The notes under the pieces are model-generated. The model was not told the origin of the DNA. It made no database searches and was given only the letters and a program-made list of their open reading frames with translations. A stretch of DNA of 21,884 nucleotides, from assembly GCA_964448935.1 (NCBI GenBank), contig CAYVBE010000050.1:1-21884 (forward strand). The letters are read 5' to 3'. Positions 1 through 8,103 of this stretch are shown here, piece by piece (positions within the stretch are counted from its first letter, which is position 1; every line of letters starts with the position of its first letter). This stretch comes from CAYVBE01 sp964448935 (GTDB lineage: Bacteria; Planctomycetota; Brocadiia; SM23-32). Position numbers and translations under genes: made by a program.

Positions 1-223
1 GTGATCCGGAAAGGACAACAGAAAACCGATAATTGAATGACCCTGGCTCCGGGTGTCAACAGCTCGTCCGCAGCGGCAACGGCTGTGTGATCCGCAGACT
101 GCGCTGATTGCACAGATTCCGGCCCGATGCCTGACGAGAACGACCGCAGCCGAGGCTTGCCCGCCGGTCGTCAGGAGGGGCGGCTGCGCCACACGCCAGC
201 CGTGTGAGCTACAGAAAACGTGT

Positions 224-268
224 GTCCACAGAGTCCACCAGGTCCACAACGTCCACAAAGTCCGTGTT
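224..268. repeat. 9-bp tandem repeat, consensus GTCCACNNN
   Basis: Five units start at 224, 233, 242, 251 and 260, exactly nine bases apart: GTCCACAGA, GTCCACCAG, GTCCACAAC, GTCCACAAA, GTCCGTGTT. A further GTCCGTGTC follows at 271, shifted by two bases. The first six bases are conserved and the last three vary. There are no long repeats or unique spacers, so this is a microsatellite-like tract and not a CRISPR. Its function is unknown. Confidence 0.85.
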
Positions 269-302
269 GCGTCCGTGTCGTGCCCCCCGAACGCGCGCCG
301 CG

Positions 303-330
303 TTGTGTTCCGGGGACGATGTGGTAGAAT
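303..330 (+). promoter_or_regulatory. Possible sigma70-type promoter for the protease-pyk pair
   Basis: TTGTGT (303-308), a 16-base spacer and TAGAAT (325-330) lie about 36 bases before the GTG start at 367. The -10 box matches TATAAT at five of six positions; the -35 box is poor. This is a pattern match only. Confidence 0.35.
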
Positions 331-366
331 CGGCGGGGAACCCGGGGCCTGGAAGGGGGAAGGACG

Positions 367-1626
367 GTGCGGAAATTCGTGAAAAACACCAGGCGGGGCG
401 CGGCCTATCCGCGCTATCTGCCCTATCTCACGTGGGCGCTTCTGGTGCTTCTGGCCGCGTGGTTTTTGGTGTGGTTCTTCTTCCGGCGTCCCAGCAGCGC
501 GCAGGAGCTTCGGCTGGCGGCCTACCGCCGCGCGCTGGACCACGTGGCGGCGCAATACGTGGAGCCGGTTGACCGGTCCGAGCTGCACCGCGCCGCGATG
601 CGGGGCATGACGCAAGGTCTGCCGGACCCCTACAGCGGATACTTCAACCCCCGGGAGAGCGAACGGCTGATGCAGCAGACCGAGGGGGAATTCGGCGGCA
701 TCGGGGTGACCGTGCGGGCGGCCGACGGCCTGCCGGTTATCGTGGAGGTCAACCCCGACGGCCCGGCCGCGAAGGCCGGTCTGCGCGCGGGGGACGTCAT
801 CACCGCCGTGGACAGCCGCCCGATCGAGGGGATGCCGTTTCGGGAGGCCGTGGACCTGATCCGCGGGAAGGTGGGCACGAAGGTGGAACTGGCCGTCCGG
901 CGACCCTCCGAGGGGATGTCCTTCGTCACCACCCTCCAGCGCGCCATCGTGCGTTTTCCCAACCTGAGTTGGCGCAAGGTGGAGGACCGTATCGCCCATC
1001 TGGAATTGGCCGCCTTCGACCGGGACGCCGCCGAGGAGATGCGGGCGGCCCTGGGCGAGATACAGGATTGGGGCGCGCGAGGGCTCATCCTTGACCTTCG
1101 GGGAAACGCGGGCGGGCTGATGGACCAGGCCGTGCCTATCTGCGACATGTTCCTGACGGAGGGGATCATCCTACAGGTCAAGAGCCGGGATTCCATGCGG
1201 ACTTACTCGGCCGACGAGGAGACAGAGTTCGACACATCCGTGCCGATCGCCGTGCTGGTGGACTCCATGACGGCCAGCGCGGGCGAGATACTGGCCGGTG
1301 CGCTGCAGGTGGCGGGCCGGGCTACCGTGGTGGGCACGGGCACGGTGGGCAAGGGAAGCGTGACGAAGCTGCTGCCGCTGCCCGACGGCGGTTACCTGAA
1401 CCTGACCGTGGCGCGCTACGTGCTGGCCGACGAGACCGTGGTGGAGGGCGAGGGTATCCAGCCGGACGTGGTGGCGGGCGAACTGCCGCCCATCCCGCAG
1501 GAGGGCAGGCAGGCGGCGGAGGAGTGGATGCAGCGATACGAGCGAAGCCGGGAGGAGCAGCTCGAGCATGCGCTTCAGGTGCTAAGGGAGCGTATGGGCG
1601 AGGAACCGGAGGATTCCGATGGATGA
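367..1626 (+). CDS. S41 family C-terminal processing peptidase (CtpA/Prc type)
   Basis: This is a membrane-anchored serine protease of the tail-specific family, which trims or degrades periplasmic proteins from their C-termini. It has 419 residues. The N-terminus carries one hydrophobic segment (about residues 20-40) followed by Arg-Arg, with no clear cleavage site, so it is probably a signal anchor. A PDZ domain (about 107-185, with GGIGVTV and GLRAGDVI) precedes the peptidase domain (about 205-370). The catalytic Ser is S304 in TASAGEILAGAL and the Lys is K329 in GTVGKGSV. Their 25-residue spacing equals that of the known dyad in Prc (S430/K455). The acidic C-terminal tail is short. The GTG start is supported by GGGGGAAGGA upstream. 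The last 8 bases overlap the pyruvate kinase start, so the two genes are probably co-translated. The substrate is unknown. Confidence 0.93.
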   Translation: MRKFVKNTRRGAAYPRYLPYLTWALLVLLAAWFLVWFFFRRPSSAQELRLAAYRRALDHVAAQYVEPVDRSELHRAAMRGMTQGLPDPYSGYFNPRESERLMQQTEGEFGGIGVTVRAADGLPVIVEVNPDGPAAKAGLRAGDVITAVDSRPIEGMPFREAVDLIRGKVGTKVELAVRRPSEGMSFVTTLQRAIVRFPNLSWRKVEDRIAHLELAAFDRDAAEEMRAALGEIQDWGARGLILDLRGNAGGLMDQAVPICDMFLTEGIILQVKSRDSMRTYSADEETEFDTSVPIAVLVDSMTASAGEILAGALQVAGRATVVGTGTVGKGSVTKLLPLPDGGYLNLTVARYVLADETVVEGEGIQPDVVAGELPPIPQEGRQAAEEWMQRYERSREEQLEHALQVLRERMGEEPEDSDG

Positions 1627-3073
1627 GACGCGGACTAAGATCGTGGCGACTCTGGGGCCGGCCAGCGGCTCCCCGGATATGGTGCGCCGGCTGATCCGTG
1701 CCGGCGTGGACGTCTTCCGGCTCAATTTCTCCCACGGCGACCATGAGACACACGCCGAATACATCGCCAACGTGCGAGAGGCGGCGGCGGAGTTCGACCA
1801 TCCCGTGGCCGTGCTGCAGGACCTGCAAGGGCCGCGCATCCGGACCGGCGCGCTGCGGGGCGGGGGACCCGTTACGCTGGAGGAAAGCGCCGAGGTGGTA
1901 CTCCGCTACGGCGATTTCGAGGGGGACGCACAGACGGTTCCCGTCAACTACGGCCACCTGGCCGAGGACGTGGAGGCCGGCGATCACATAATGCTGAGCG
2001 ACGGGGTGATCGAGCTGGAGGTCCGGGAGACAGGTGAGCAGGGGGTGCGTTGCAGAGTCCTGGTGGGGGCGGAGCTGGACGAGAACCAGGGGATCAACCT
2101 CCCGGGCGTGCGGTTGAGCATATCCTCCCCCACGCCCCGCGACCTGGAGGACCTGGAGTTCGGCCTGGAGCACGGGGTGGACCTGGTGGCGCTCAGCTTC
2201 GTGCAGTCGGCGGGCGATGTGTTGCGGCTGCGGTCGGCGGTCAAGGAGATCGCCGGCGAGGATTGCCACGTGCCCATCATCCCGAAGATCGAGAAACCGG
2301 AGGCGGTGGAGAACCTGCGGGAGATACTGCTGGTCTCCGACGGAGTGATGGTGGCGCGGGGCGACCTGGGCATCGAGATGCCCACGGAAGCGGTGCCGGC
2401 GGTGCAGAAGGAGATCATCCGGACCGCCAACGGCCTGGCGCGCCCGGTGATCACCGCCACGCAGATGCTGGAGTCCATGGTGGACGCCCCCCGCCCGACG
2501 CGGGCCGAGGCCAGCGACGTGGCCAACGCCATATTGGACGGCACGGACGCCGTGATGCTCAGCGCCGAGACTTCCATCGGCCACTATCCCGTCGAGGCCG
2601 TGCGCACGATGGACCGAATTGCGCAAGAGATCGAGCGGCACCTGATGGAGGAGGGCGGGCCGTCCGTGCCCGACGTGGAGGAGGCCACCGACGAGACCCA
2701 GCACGCGCTGGCGAGTGCGGCCTGCATGGTGGCCGAGCACATCGGCGCGGCGGGCATCGTGCCCTTCACCATCACCGGCAGCACCGCGCGGTACATCTCC
2801 CAGCGGCGCCCGAAAGCCCCTATACTGGCCCTGACACCCTCCGTGGAGACCTTCCGCCGGCTGGCCCTGCTCTGGGGCGTCCGGCCGCTGATGCTGGAGA
2901 TGTTCGAGACCACGGACGAGATGATCCAGCAGGGCCAGCGGAGCCTGCTGGATCTGGACTGCATCTCGCCGGGCGACTCGGTGGTATACGTGGCCGGGGC
3001 CTCCACGCGCACCCCCGGAGGCGCGGATATGCTGAAGATACAGCGCTTCCCGGAGGAGCCGGACTCTCCCTGA
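1619..3073 (+). CDS. pyk: Pyruvate kinase
   Basis: This enzyme converts phosphoenolpyruvate and ADP to pyruvate and ATP, the last step of glycolysis, in the cytoplasm. At 484 residues it has the usual bacterial length. Visible motifs are the N-terminal TKIVATLGPAS and RLNFSHG, the substrate loop DLQGPRIRTG, IPKIEKPEAV with the active-site Lys (K223), MVARGDLGIEMP, and the signature ITATQMLESM followed by PTRAEASDVANAILDGTDA. The C-terminal allosteric domain (from about residue 355) is present. DLQGPRIRTG replaces the more common DLKGPEIRTG, with E changed to R, a modest deviation. The ATG lies inside the end of the protease gene, an 8-base overlap, which indicates translational coupling. The identification is secure; the reason for pairing with a protease is not evident. 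Confidence 0.97.
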   Translation: MDETRTKIVATLGPASGSPDMVRRLIRAGVDVFRLNFSHGDHETHAEYIANVREAAAEFDHPVAVLQDLQGPRIRTGALRGGGPVTLEESAEVVLRYGDFEGDAQTVPVNYGHLAEDVEAGDHIMLSDGVIELEVRETGEQGVRCRVLVGAELDENQGINLPGVRLSISSPTPRDLEDLEFGLEHGVDLVALSFVQSAGDVLRLRSAVKEIAGEDCHVPIIPKIEKPEAVENLREILLVSDGVMVARGDLGIEMPTEAVPAVQKEIIRTANGLARPVITATQMLESMVDAPRPTRAEASDVANAILDGTDAVMLSAETSIGHYPVEAVRTMDRIAQEIERHLMEEGGPSVPDVEEATDETQHALASAACMVAEHIGAAGIVPFTITGSTARYISQRRPKAPILALTPSVETFRRLALLWGVRPLMLEMFETTDEMIQQGQRSLLDLDCISPGDSVVYVAGASTRTPGGADMLKIQRFPEEPDSP

Positions 3074-3174
3074 GCCGCCGGGCCGAGACCTCGCAAGTGG
3101 AAAAACGCCGCCGGCTTTCGTATCCTGTATTGTCCGTGCCGGTAAGACCTTCATTCAACGGGTGATGCGCACGA

Positions 3175-5106
3175 ATGCCCGATCGGCTGAGACAATTGCC
3201 GGCCGCGCTGTCCGTCCTTGTGGCGGTTTTTGGGGCGCTGTGCGCCTCCGGCTGCACCAACAACCCCTATCCCCCGCCCGACGGCAAGAAGGTCATCTAC
3301 GCCTCTCTTGGCGAGGACCCGCACGGTCTGGACCCCGTGCAGTGCGGGGACACCCTGTCCGGCGCCATCGTCAGCCAGGTATACGATTCGCTCTATGAAT
3401 ACCACTACCTGAAGCGGCCTTACGAGTTGAAGCCCGCCCTGGCGGCAGAGATGCCGCAGGTCTCCGAGGACGGCCTCACCTACACGATTCCCATCAAGCG
3501 GGGCGTCTACTTCCAGGACGATCCCTGCTTCGAGGAGACGGGCGGCAAGGGGCGGGAACTGGTGGCCCAGGACTTCGTCTATTCGATCAAGCGCCTGGCC
3601 GATCAGGCGAACGATCCGCGCGGCTGGTGGACGGTGCAGGGGAAGATAGCGGGGCTGGATGAATTCCACCAGATGTCCATAAAAAGAATCGAAGAAGAGA
3701 ATCCGTCCACCGATTATTCGATGCATGTCAGCGGGCTGGAGGCCCCGGACCGCTACACGCTGCGCATAACCCTGAAGGAGCGCTACCCGCAACTCAAGTA
3801 TATCCTGGCCATGCCCTACACAGCAGCGGTGCCGCGGGAGGCCGTCGAAAAGTACGGAGACGATCTGCACAACCATCCGGTCGGCACGGGCGCCTTTCGC
3901 CTGAAGCAATGGGACAAACGATGGCGCCTGATCCTGGAGAAAAACCCGACCTATCGGGAGGACCGCTATCCGTCGGAAGGTGAGCCCGGAGACCGGGAGG
4001 CCGGGCTGCTGGAAGACGCGGGGCGCCTGCTTCCGCTGGTGGACGAGGTCTACTACTCGATCATGTACGAGGCGCAGCCCTCCTGGCTGCTGTTCAAGCA
4101 GGGATACCTGGACGCCTCCGGCATCAGCACGGACCACTTCAAGGAGGCCATCACGCCGGAGAAGGAACTGTCGCCGGAGTTCAAGGAGAAGGGCGTTCGG
4201 CTGGCCAAGGTAGTGGAGGCGGCCGTCTTTTACGTGGCCTTCAACATGGAGGACCCCCTTCTGGGCGACAACCTGAAGCTGCGAAAGGCGATGAGCCTGG
4301 CCTACGACACGCAGTGGCGCATCGAACACTTCTTCAACGGCCGGGCCATTTCGGCGCAGGGCCCTATTCCGCCCGGCATCTTCGGCTACGATCCCGATTT
4401 CGACAATCCCTACAAGGGCTATGACCCGGAAAGGGCCCGCCGCCTGCTGGCCGAAGCCGGCTATCCGGGCGGCATGAGCCCGGATGGTGAGCCACTGACC
4501 ATCAGCTACGACATCGGCAGCGGCGGCCCGGCAGCCATACGCAGCGCGCGAGCCTTCGAGCAGGATATGGAGCAGATCGGCATCCGCGTGGAGATCAAGA
4601 CGAACACGTGGAACGAGTTTCTCCGCAAGCTCGACCAACGAAGCCTGCAGGTCTTCTCTGCCGGATGGCTGCTGGACTACCCGGACCCGGAGAACTTCCT
4701 GCAGCTTCTCTACGGGCCCAATGAAGCACCGGCGGGCTCCAACAATGCCCTCTACGACAACCCCGAATACAATCGCCTGTATGAGAAGATGAAGGTGATG
4801 CCCAACAGCGAGGCGCGGCTGGAGATCATCCGCCGGATGGTGGACATAGTGGTGGAAGACGCGCCCTGGATTCCCGGCTTCCATCGCATCAGCTACGTGC
4901 TTTACCACCAGTGGTACGAGAACGTCAAGCCGACCGACATGACGGGTGGCTTCACGAAATACCGCGACGTGGACGTGGACCTTCGAGGCGACCTGCGGCG
5001 CCGCTGGAACAGGCCGAACTACGAGATGGTGGCGGCCATCGTGCTGGGTCTGGTGGCGGTGGGTTTCGTGCTGGCTCAGTTCCGGAAAGGTGCGGTGGGG
5101 AGGTAA
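3175..5106 (+). CDS. oppA: Oligopeptide-type ABC transporter substrate-binding lipoprotein with C-terminal TM anchor
   Basis: This is a solute-binding protein of the SBP_bac_5 (OppA/DppA) family, 643 residues long, which captures peptides or similar solutes in the periplasm. A lipoprotein signal peptide (about 1-26) ends in the lipobox ASGC with C27 as the lipidated residue. Family features include GLDPVQCGD near the N-terminus, LKYILAMPYTAAVPREAV, HNHPVGTGAFRLKQWD and KLRKAMSLAYDTQWRIE. Near the C-terminus, a hydrophobic segment (MVAAIVLGLVAVGFVLAQF, about 615-633) is followed by RKGAVGR. This is a plausible membrane anchor that ordinary members lack. The ATG at 3175 gives a complete signal peptide, although its ribosome binding site is weak (GGGTG). 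The gene begins the five-gene transporter cluster, and the first permease starts 2 bases after its stop. The real substrate cannot be read from the sequence; peptides are the family default. Confidence 0.92.
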   Translation: MPDRLRQLPAALSVLVAVFGALCASGCTNNPYPPPDGKKVIYASLGEDPHGLDPVQCGDTLSGAIVSQVYDSLYEYHYLKRPYELKPALAAEMPQVSEDGLTYTIPIKRGVYFQDDPCFEETGGKGRELVAQDFVYSIKRLADQANDPRGWWTVQGKIAGLDEFHQMSIKRIEEENPSTDYSMHVSGLEAPDRYTLRITLKERYPQLKYILAMPYTAAVPREAVEKYGDDLHNHPVGTGAFRLKQWDKRWRLILEKNPTYREDRYPSEGEPGDREAGLLEDAGRLLPLVDEVYYSIMYEAQPSWLLFKQGYLDASGISTDHFKEAITPEKELSPEFKEKGVRLAKVVEAAVFYVAFNMEDPLLGDNLKLRKAMSLAYDTQWRIEHFFNGRAISAQGPIPPGIFGYDPDFDNPYKGYDPERARRLLAEAGYPGGMSPDGEPLTISYDIGSGGPAAIRSARAFEQDMEQIGIRVEIKTNTWNEFLRKLDQRSLQVFSAGWLLDYPDPENFLQLLYGPNEAPAGSNNALYDNPEYNRLYEKMKVMPNSEARLEIIRRMVDIVVEDAPWIPGFHRISYVLYHQWYENVKPTDMTGGFTKYRDVDVDLRGDLRRRWNRPNYEMVAAIVLGLVAVGFVLAQFRKGAVGR

Positions 5107-5108
5107 AC

Positions 5109-6086
5109 ATGCTGGCTTACACCATACGCCGTGCGCTCTACACCATCCCCCTCGTGCTGGGCGTGTGCCTGATCACGTTCGTGCTTTTCGAGGTGCTGTT
5201 CACCCCACGCCAGCGGGCCATCAAGCAACTGGGCAAACATCCCAGCGAAGAGCAGATAGAGGAGAAAATCCGCCAGGAGGGTTGGGACAGGCCGTTGGTG
5301 TTCAACGCCGAAGCAAAGGGATTCAAGCAACTTACCGAGACGCGGTTCGCGGGGCACATGGGGCGCCTGCTGCTGTTCCGGTTCGGCCGGTCGGAGAAGA
5401 CCCACGAGCGGGTCTGGGTCAAGATTCGAGAGGGCATGGGGCCCTCCCTGAGCCTGACGGTGCCGATATTCGTGATGGCGCTGCTCCTGGGCATCTCTCT
5501 TTCCCTGGTCGTGGCTTACTTCCGCGCCACCTACCTGGACCTGGGCATGGTGGTGGTCTGTGTGGCCTTTATGTCCATCAGCATCATGGTCTACATCATC
5601 GGAGGACAGTATCTGCTGGCGCGCTACATGAGGCTCTTCCCCGTCTACGGCTATGCCCGCGGCCTTCACGGGGTGCCTTTCCTGCTGCTGCCCATCCTGA
5701 TAGCCGTGCTGAAGAGCCTGGGCGGCAACGTGCGTTTCTACCGCACGGTGTTCCTGGAGGAGATGAACAAGGACTACGTGCGCACCGCGCGGTCCAAGGG
5801 GCTCTCGGAGCGCCTGATCCTGTTCAAGCACGTGCTGAAGAATGCCATGATACCCATCCTTACCCGCGTGGTGCTCGCCATACCGTTCCTGTTCCTGGGC
5901 TCCCTGCTGCTGGAGAGGTTCTTCGGCATTCCGGGACTGGGCAACATGACGATCGAGGCGGTGCTGGCGGCGGATTTCACGGTCCTGAGCGCCATGGTCT
6001 ATCTGGGGGCGCTGCTGTTCGCCCTGGGCCACCTGGCCACCGACATCAGTTACACTCTTGTTGACCCGAGGATACGGCTTCGATGA
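5109..6086 (+). CDS. oppB: Oligopeptide-type ABC transporter permease, OppB/DppB family
   Basis: This is an inner-membrane permease of 325 residues and one half of the transport channel. It begins MLAYTIRRALYTIPLVLGV, the typical DppB/OppB N-terminus with TM1. A periplasmic region of about 90 residues follows, then at least five more hydrophobic segments. The EAA loop that contacts the ATPase is seen at about 222-245 (DYVRTARSKGLSERLILFKH). The C-terminus LVDPRIRLR is typical for the family. The open frame extends upstream to 4911, but that part overlaps the binding-protein gene and has no family similarity. The ATG at 5109 follows GGGGAGG and gives the normal start. The stop overlaps the next start by four bases (ATGA). 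Confidence 0.94.
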   Translation: MLAYTIRRALYTIPLVLGVCLITFVLFEVLFTPRQRAIKQLGKHPSEEQIEEKIRQEGWDRPLVFNAEAKGFKQLTETRFAGHMGRLLLFRFGRSEKTHERVWVKIREGMGPSLSLTVPIFVMALLLGISLSLVVAYFRATYLDLGMVVVCVAFMSISIMVYIIGGQYLLARYMRLFPVYGYARGLHGVPFLLLPILIAVLKSLGGNVRFYRTVFLEEMNKDYVRTARSKGLSERLILFKHVLKNAMIPILTRVVLAIPFLFLGSLLLERFFGIPGLGNMTIEAVLAADFTVLSAMVYLGALLFALGHLATDISYTLVDPRIRLR

Positions 6087-7057
6087 GCCCCGAGCCGCAA
6101 CAGGAAGTGCGTTCCCTCTGGGCGGAGGCATGGCAGCGGCTGCGCCGCAACAAGCTGGCCATGGTCTGCCTGGCGATCATCGCGCTCTACATGGCCGTGG
6201 GACTGCTGGACTGCATCCCGGTCTCCTGGAAGCGTGCCACCGCCGGAAAGCAGACTTCGGGGGAGGAGCCACGCCGCAAGGGGTCTTTGTTTGAGTGGGT
6301 CTTCGTGCAGGCGATCGGGCCATCGGACAAGAACGAGAGCTATCTTCCCCCGGGCACGGCCGGCCATCTGCTGGGCACCGACATGCACGGCAAGGACGTG
6401 CTGTACAAAACCATCAAGGGCGTCAACACCGCCGTGTTGCTGGGCGGGCTGACGGCGGCCATCTACATCCCGCTGGGCCTGCTTTTCGGCATCGTGGCCG
6501 GCTACTTCGGCGGCATTGTGGACGAGGCGATCGTGTATGTCTACTCGACCCTGGCGTGCATTCCGAGCATCCTGCTCATCATCGCCCTGATGGCGGTCAT
6601 GCAGCAGGGCCTTCTGCAATTGTGCATCGCCCTGGGGGTGACCAGCTGGGTGGGACTGTGCCGCCTCATCCGCGGAGAGGCGCTGAAGCTGCGGGACTCG
6701 GACTACGTCCTGGCAGCGCGCGCCGTGGGCGCGGGCAACATGCGGATCATTTTCCTGCACATCCTCCCCAATCTGTTCCACCTGGTCATCATCTCCTTCA
6801 CTCTCGGCTTCAGCGGCATCGTCATGTCGGAGGCCGTGCTGACCTACCTGGGTGTGGGTGTGGAGCCGAGCCGGATTTCGTGGGGACAGATGATCTCCCT
6901 GGCAAACATCGAGCTCAGCCGCTATCCCAGCGTCTGGTGGCAGTTTGCCAGTGCCGCGGTGGCGCTCTTTATACTCGTGCTGGCGTTCAACGTTTTCGGC
7001 GATGCGCTGCGCGACGCCCTGGACCCGAGGCTAAAGATAGCGCAGGAGAAGGTATGA
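6083..7057 (+). CDS. oppC: Oligopeptide-type ABC transporter permease, OppC/DppC family
   Basis: This is the second channel subunit, 324 residues long. The N-terminal helix (about 28-48) follows LWAEAWQRLRRNKLAM, the pattern of the OppC_N domain. Next come GTDMHGKDVLYKTIKGV, the characteristic OppC family motif (commonly GTDxxGRD), and five further membrane segments. The EAA loop begins at about D207 (DYVLAARAVGAGNMRII). The C-terminus ALDPRLKI matches the family. The insert between TM1 and the GTD motif is somewhat long and includes a charged stretch. The gene overlaps its neighbours by four bases on each side (ATGA junctions), which points to strict co-translation. Confidence 0.94.
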   Translation: MSPEPQQEVRSLWAEAWQRLRRNKLAMVCLAIIALYMAVGLLDCIPVSWKRATAGKQTSGEEPRRKGSLFEWVFVQAIGPSDKNESYLPPGTAGHLLGTDMHGKDVLYKTIKGVNTAVLLGGLTAAIYIPLGLLFGIVAGYFGGIVDEAIVYVYSTLACIPSILLIIALMAVMQQGLLQLCIALGVTSWVGLCRLIRGEALKLRDSDYVLAARAVGAGNMRIIFLHILPNLFHLVIISFTLGFSGIVMSEAVLTYLGVGVEPSRISWGQMISLANIELSRYPSVWWQFASAAVALFILVLAFNVFGDALRDALDPRLKIAQEKV

Positions 7058-8103
7058 GCAACGGCGATTTCCTGCTGGAGGTCCGGGGCCTGAAGACCCA
7101 CTTCTTCACCGACCGCGGGGTGGCGCGGGCGGTGGACGGCGTCTCGTTCGATGTGCGGCGGCGGGAGACCTTCTGCCTGGTGGGGGAGAGCGGCTGCGGC
7201 AAGTCCGTGACGGCCCTCTCCATCCTGCGGCTTGTGCCCTCGCCGCCGGGGCGGATCGTGGAGGGCCAGATCAAGCTGAACGGGCAGGACCTCCTGGCCC
7301 TGCCGCAGGCCGGGATGCAGGGCATTCGCGGCAACCAGATATCCATGGTATTCCAGGAGCCGATGAGCGCGCTGAACCCCGTGTTCACCGTCGGGAACCA
7401 GATCGTCGAGGGCATTCGGCGGCACCGCTCCGTCGGCCGCCGCGAGGCGCGCGAGATCGCGGTGGACATGCTGGAACGGGTGGGTATACCGGACGCGCCC
7501 GAACGCCTGGGCGATTACCCGCACCAGTTGTCCGGCGGCATGCAGCAGCGCGTGATGATCGCCATGGCCCTGGTCTGCCGGCCCGACCTGCTGATCGCCG
7601 ACGAGCCTACCACGGCCCTCGACGTCACCACCCAGGCCCAGATACTGGACCTGCTGCTGGAGTTGCAGGAGGACCTGGGCATGTCCGTGCTGCTGATCAC
7701 CCACGACCTGGGCGTGGTGGCCGAGGTAGCCGACCGGGTGGCGGTGATGTACGCGGGGCGCATCGTGGAGCAGGCGGACGTGGATACCATCTTCGAGCAA
7801 CCCGCCCATCCCTATATGGTGAGCCTGCTGGAATCGCTGCCGGTGCTGAACGAGCGGCGGGAGCGGCTGAACGTCATCCCCGGCTCCGTGCCCGAGGCGC
7901 GGCGGTATCCCTCCGGATGTCGGTTCCATCCCCGCTGTTTCATGGCCGCGCCGCAGTGTTCTGAGGTGGACCCGGAGCTGCGGCGGGTGGCGGCCGGCCA
8001 CGGGGCGGCCTGCATCCGGCTGCCCGGTTACTGGAAGAGCGGTGAGACCCCTCCGGAAGGACTGACGATGATCGAAACGGAGACGCCCAGCCATGCCCGA
8101 TGA
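7054..8103 (+). CDS. oppD: Oligopeptide-type ABC transporter ATP-binding protein, OppD/DppD family
   Basis: This is a cytoplasmic ATPase of 349 residues that powers the transporter together with OppF. Visible are Walker A GESGCGKS (44-51), the Q-loop VFQEPMSALNP, the ABC signature LSGGMQQR (from L159), Walker B LLIADEP (D183, E184) and the switch His in LLITHDLG. The C-terminal oligopeptide domain carries a Cys cluster (GCRFHPRC, then QC and AAC). In some DppD/OppD proteins equivalent cysteines bind an iron-sulfur cluster; that is inference here. The open frame extends back to 6295, but that part is a shadow of the permease gene. The ATG at 7054 overlaps the oppC stop by four bases. The 3' end overlaps oppF by 11 bases. 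Confidence 0.95.
   Translation: MSNGDFLLEVRGLKTHFFTDRGVARAVDGVSFDVRRRETFCLVGESGCGKSVTALSILRLVPSPPGRIVEGQIKLNGQDLLALPQAGMQGIRGNQISMVFQEPMSALNPVFTVGNQIVEGIRRHRSVGRREAREIAVDMLERVGIPDAPERLGDYPHQLSGGMQQRVMIAMALVCRPDLLIADEPTTALDVTTQAQILDLLLELQEDLGMSVLLITHDLGVVAEVADRVAVMYAGRIVEQADVDTIFEQPAHPYMVSLLESLPVLNERRERLNVIPGSVPEARRYPSGCRFHPRCFMAAPQCSEVDPELRRVAAGHGAACIRLPGYWKSGETPPEGLTMIETETPSHAR

Larger units (their letters stand above)
1..366. other. Non-coding leader before the S41 protease gene
   Basis: No convincing gene is seen on either strand; the short open frames here lack family motifs and good ribosome binding sites. The stretch holds a 9-bp tandem repeat (about 224-268) and a possible promoter (303-330). 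It ends in a purine-rich ribosome binding site (GGGGGAAGGA) just before the GTG start at 367. The first ~200 bases could hold the end of an upstream transcript, but no clear terminator hairpin was found. Confidence 0.6.

Noticed and set aside
224..282. Possible CRISPR array
   Set aside because: The units are only nine bases, adjacent and without unique spacers, and no cas gene is present.
1322..4908. Long minus-strand open frames opposite pyk and the binding-protein gene
   Set aside because: They are rich in His, Gln, Arg and Gly, as expected for the antisense of GC-rich genes. The + strand proteins are clearly real.
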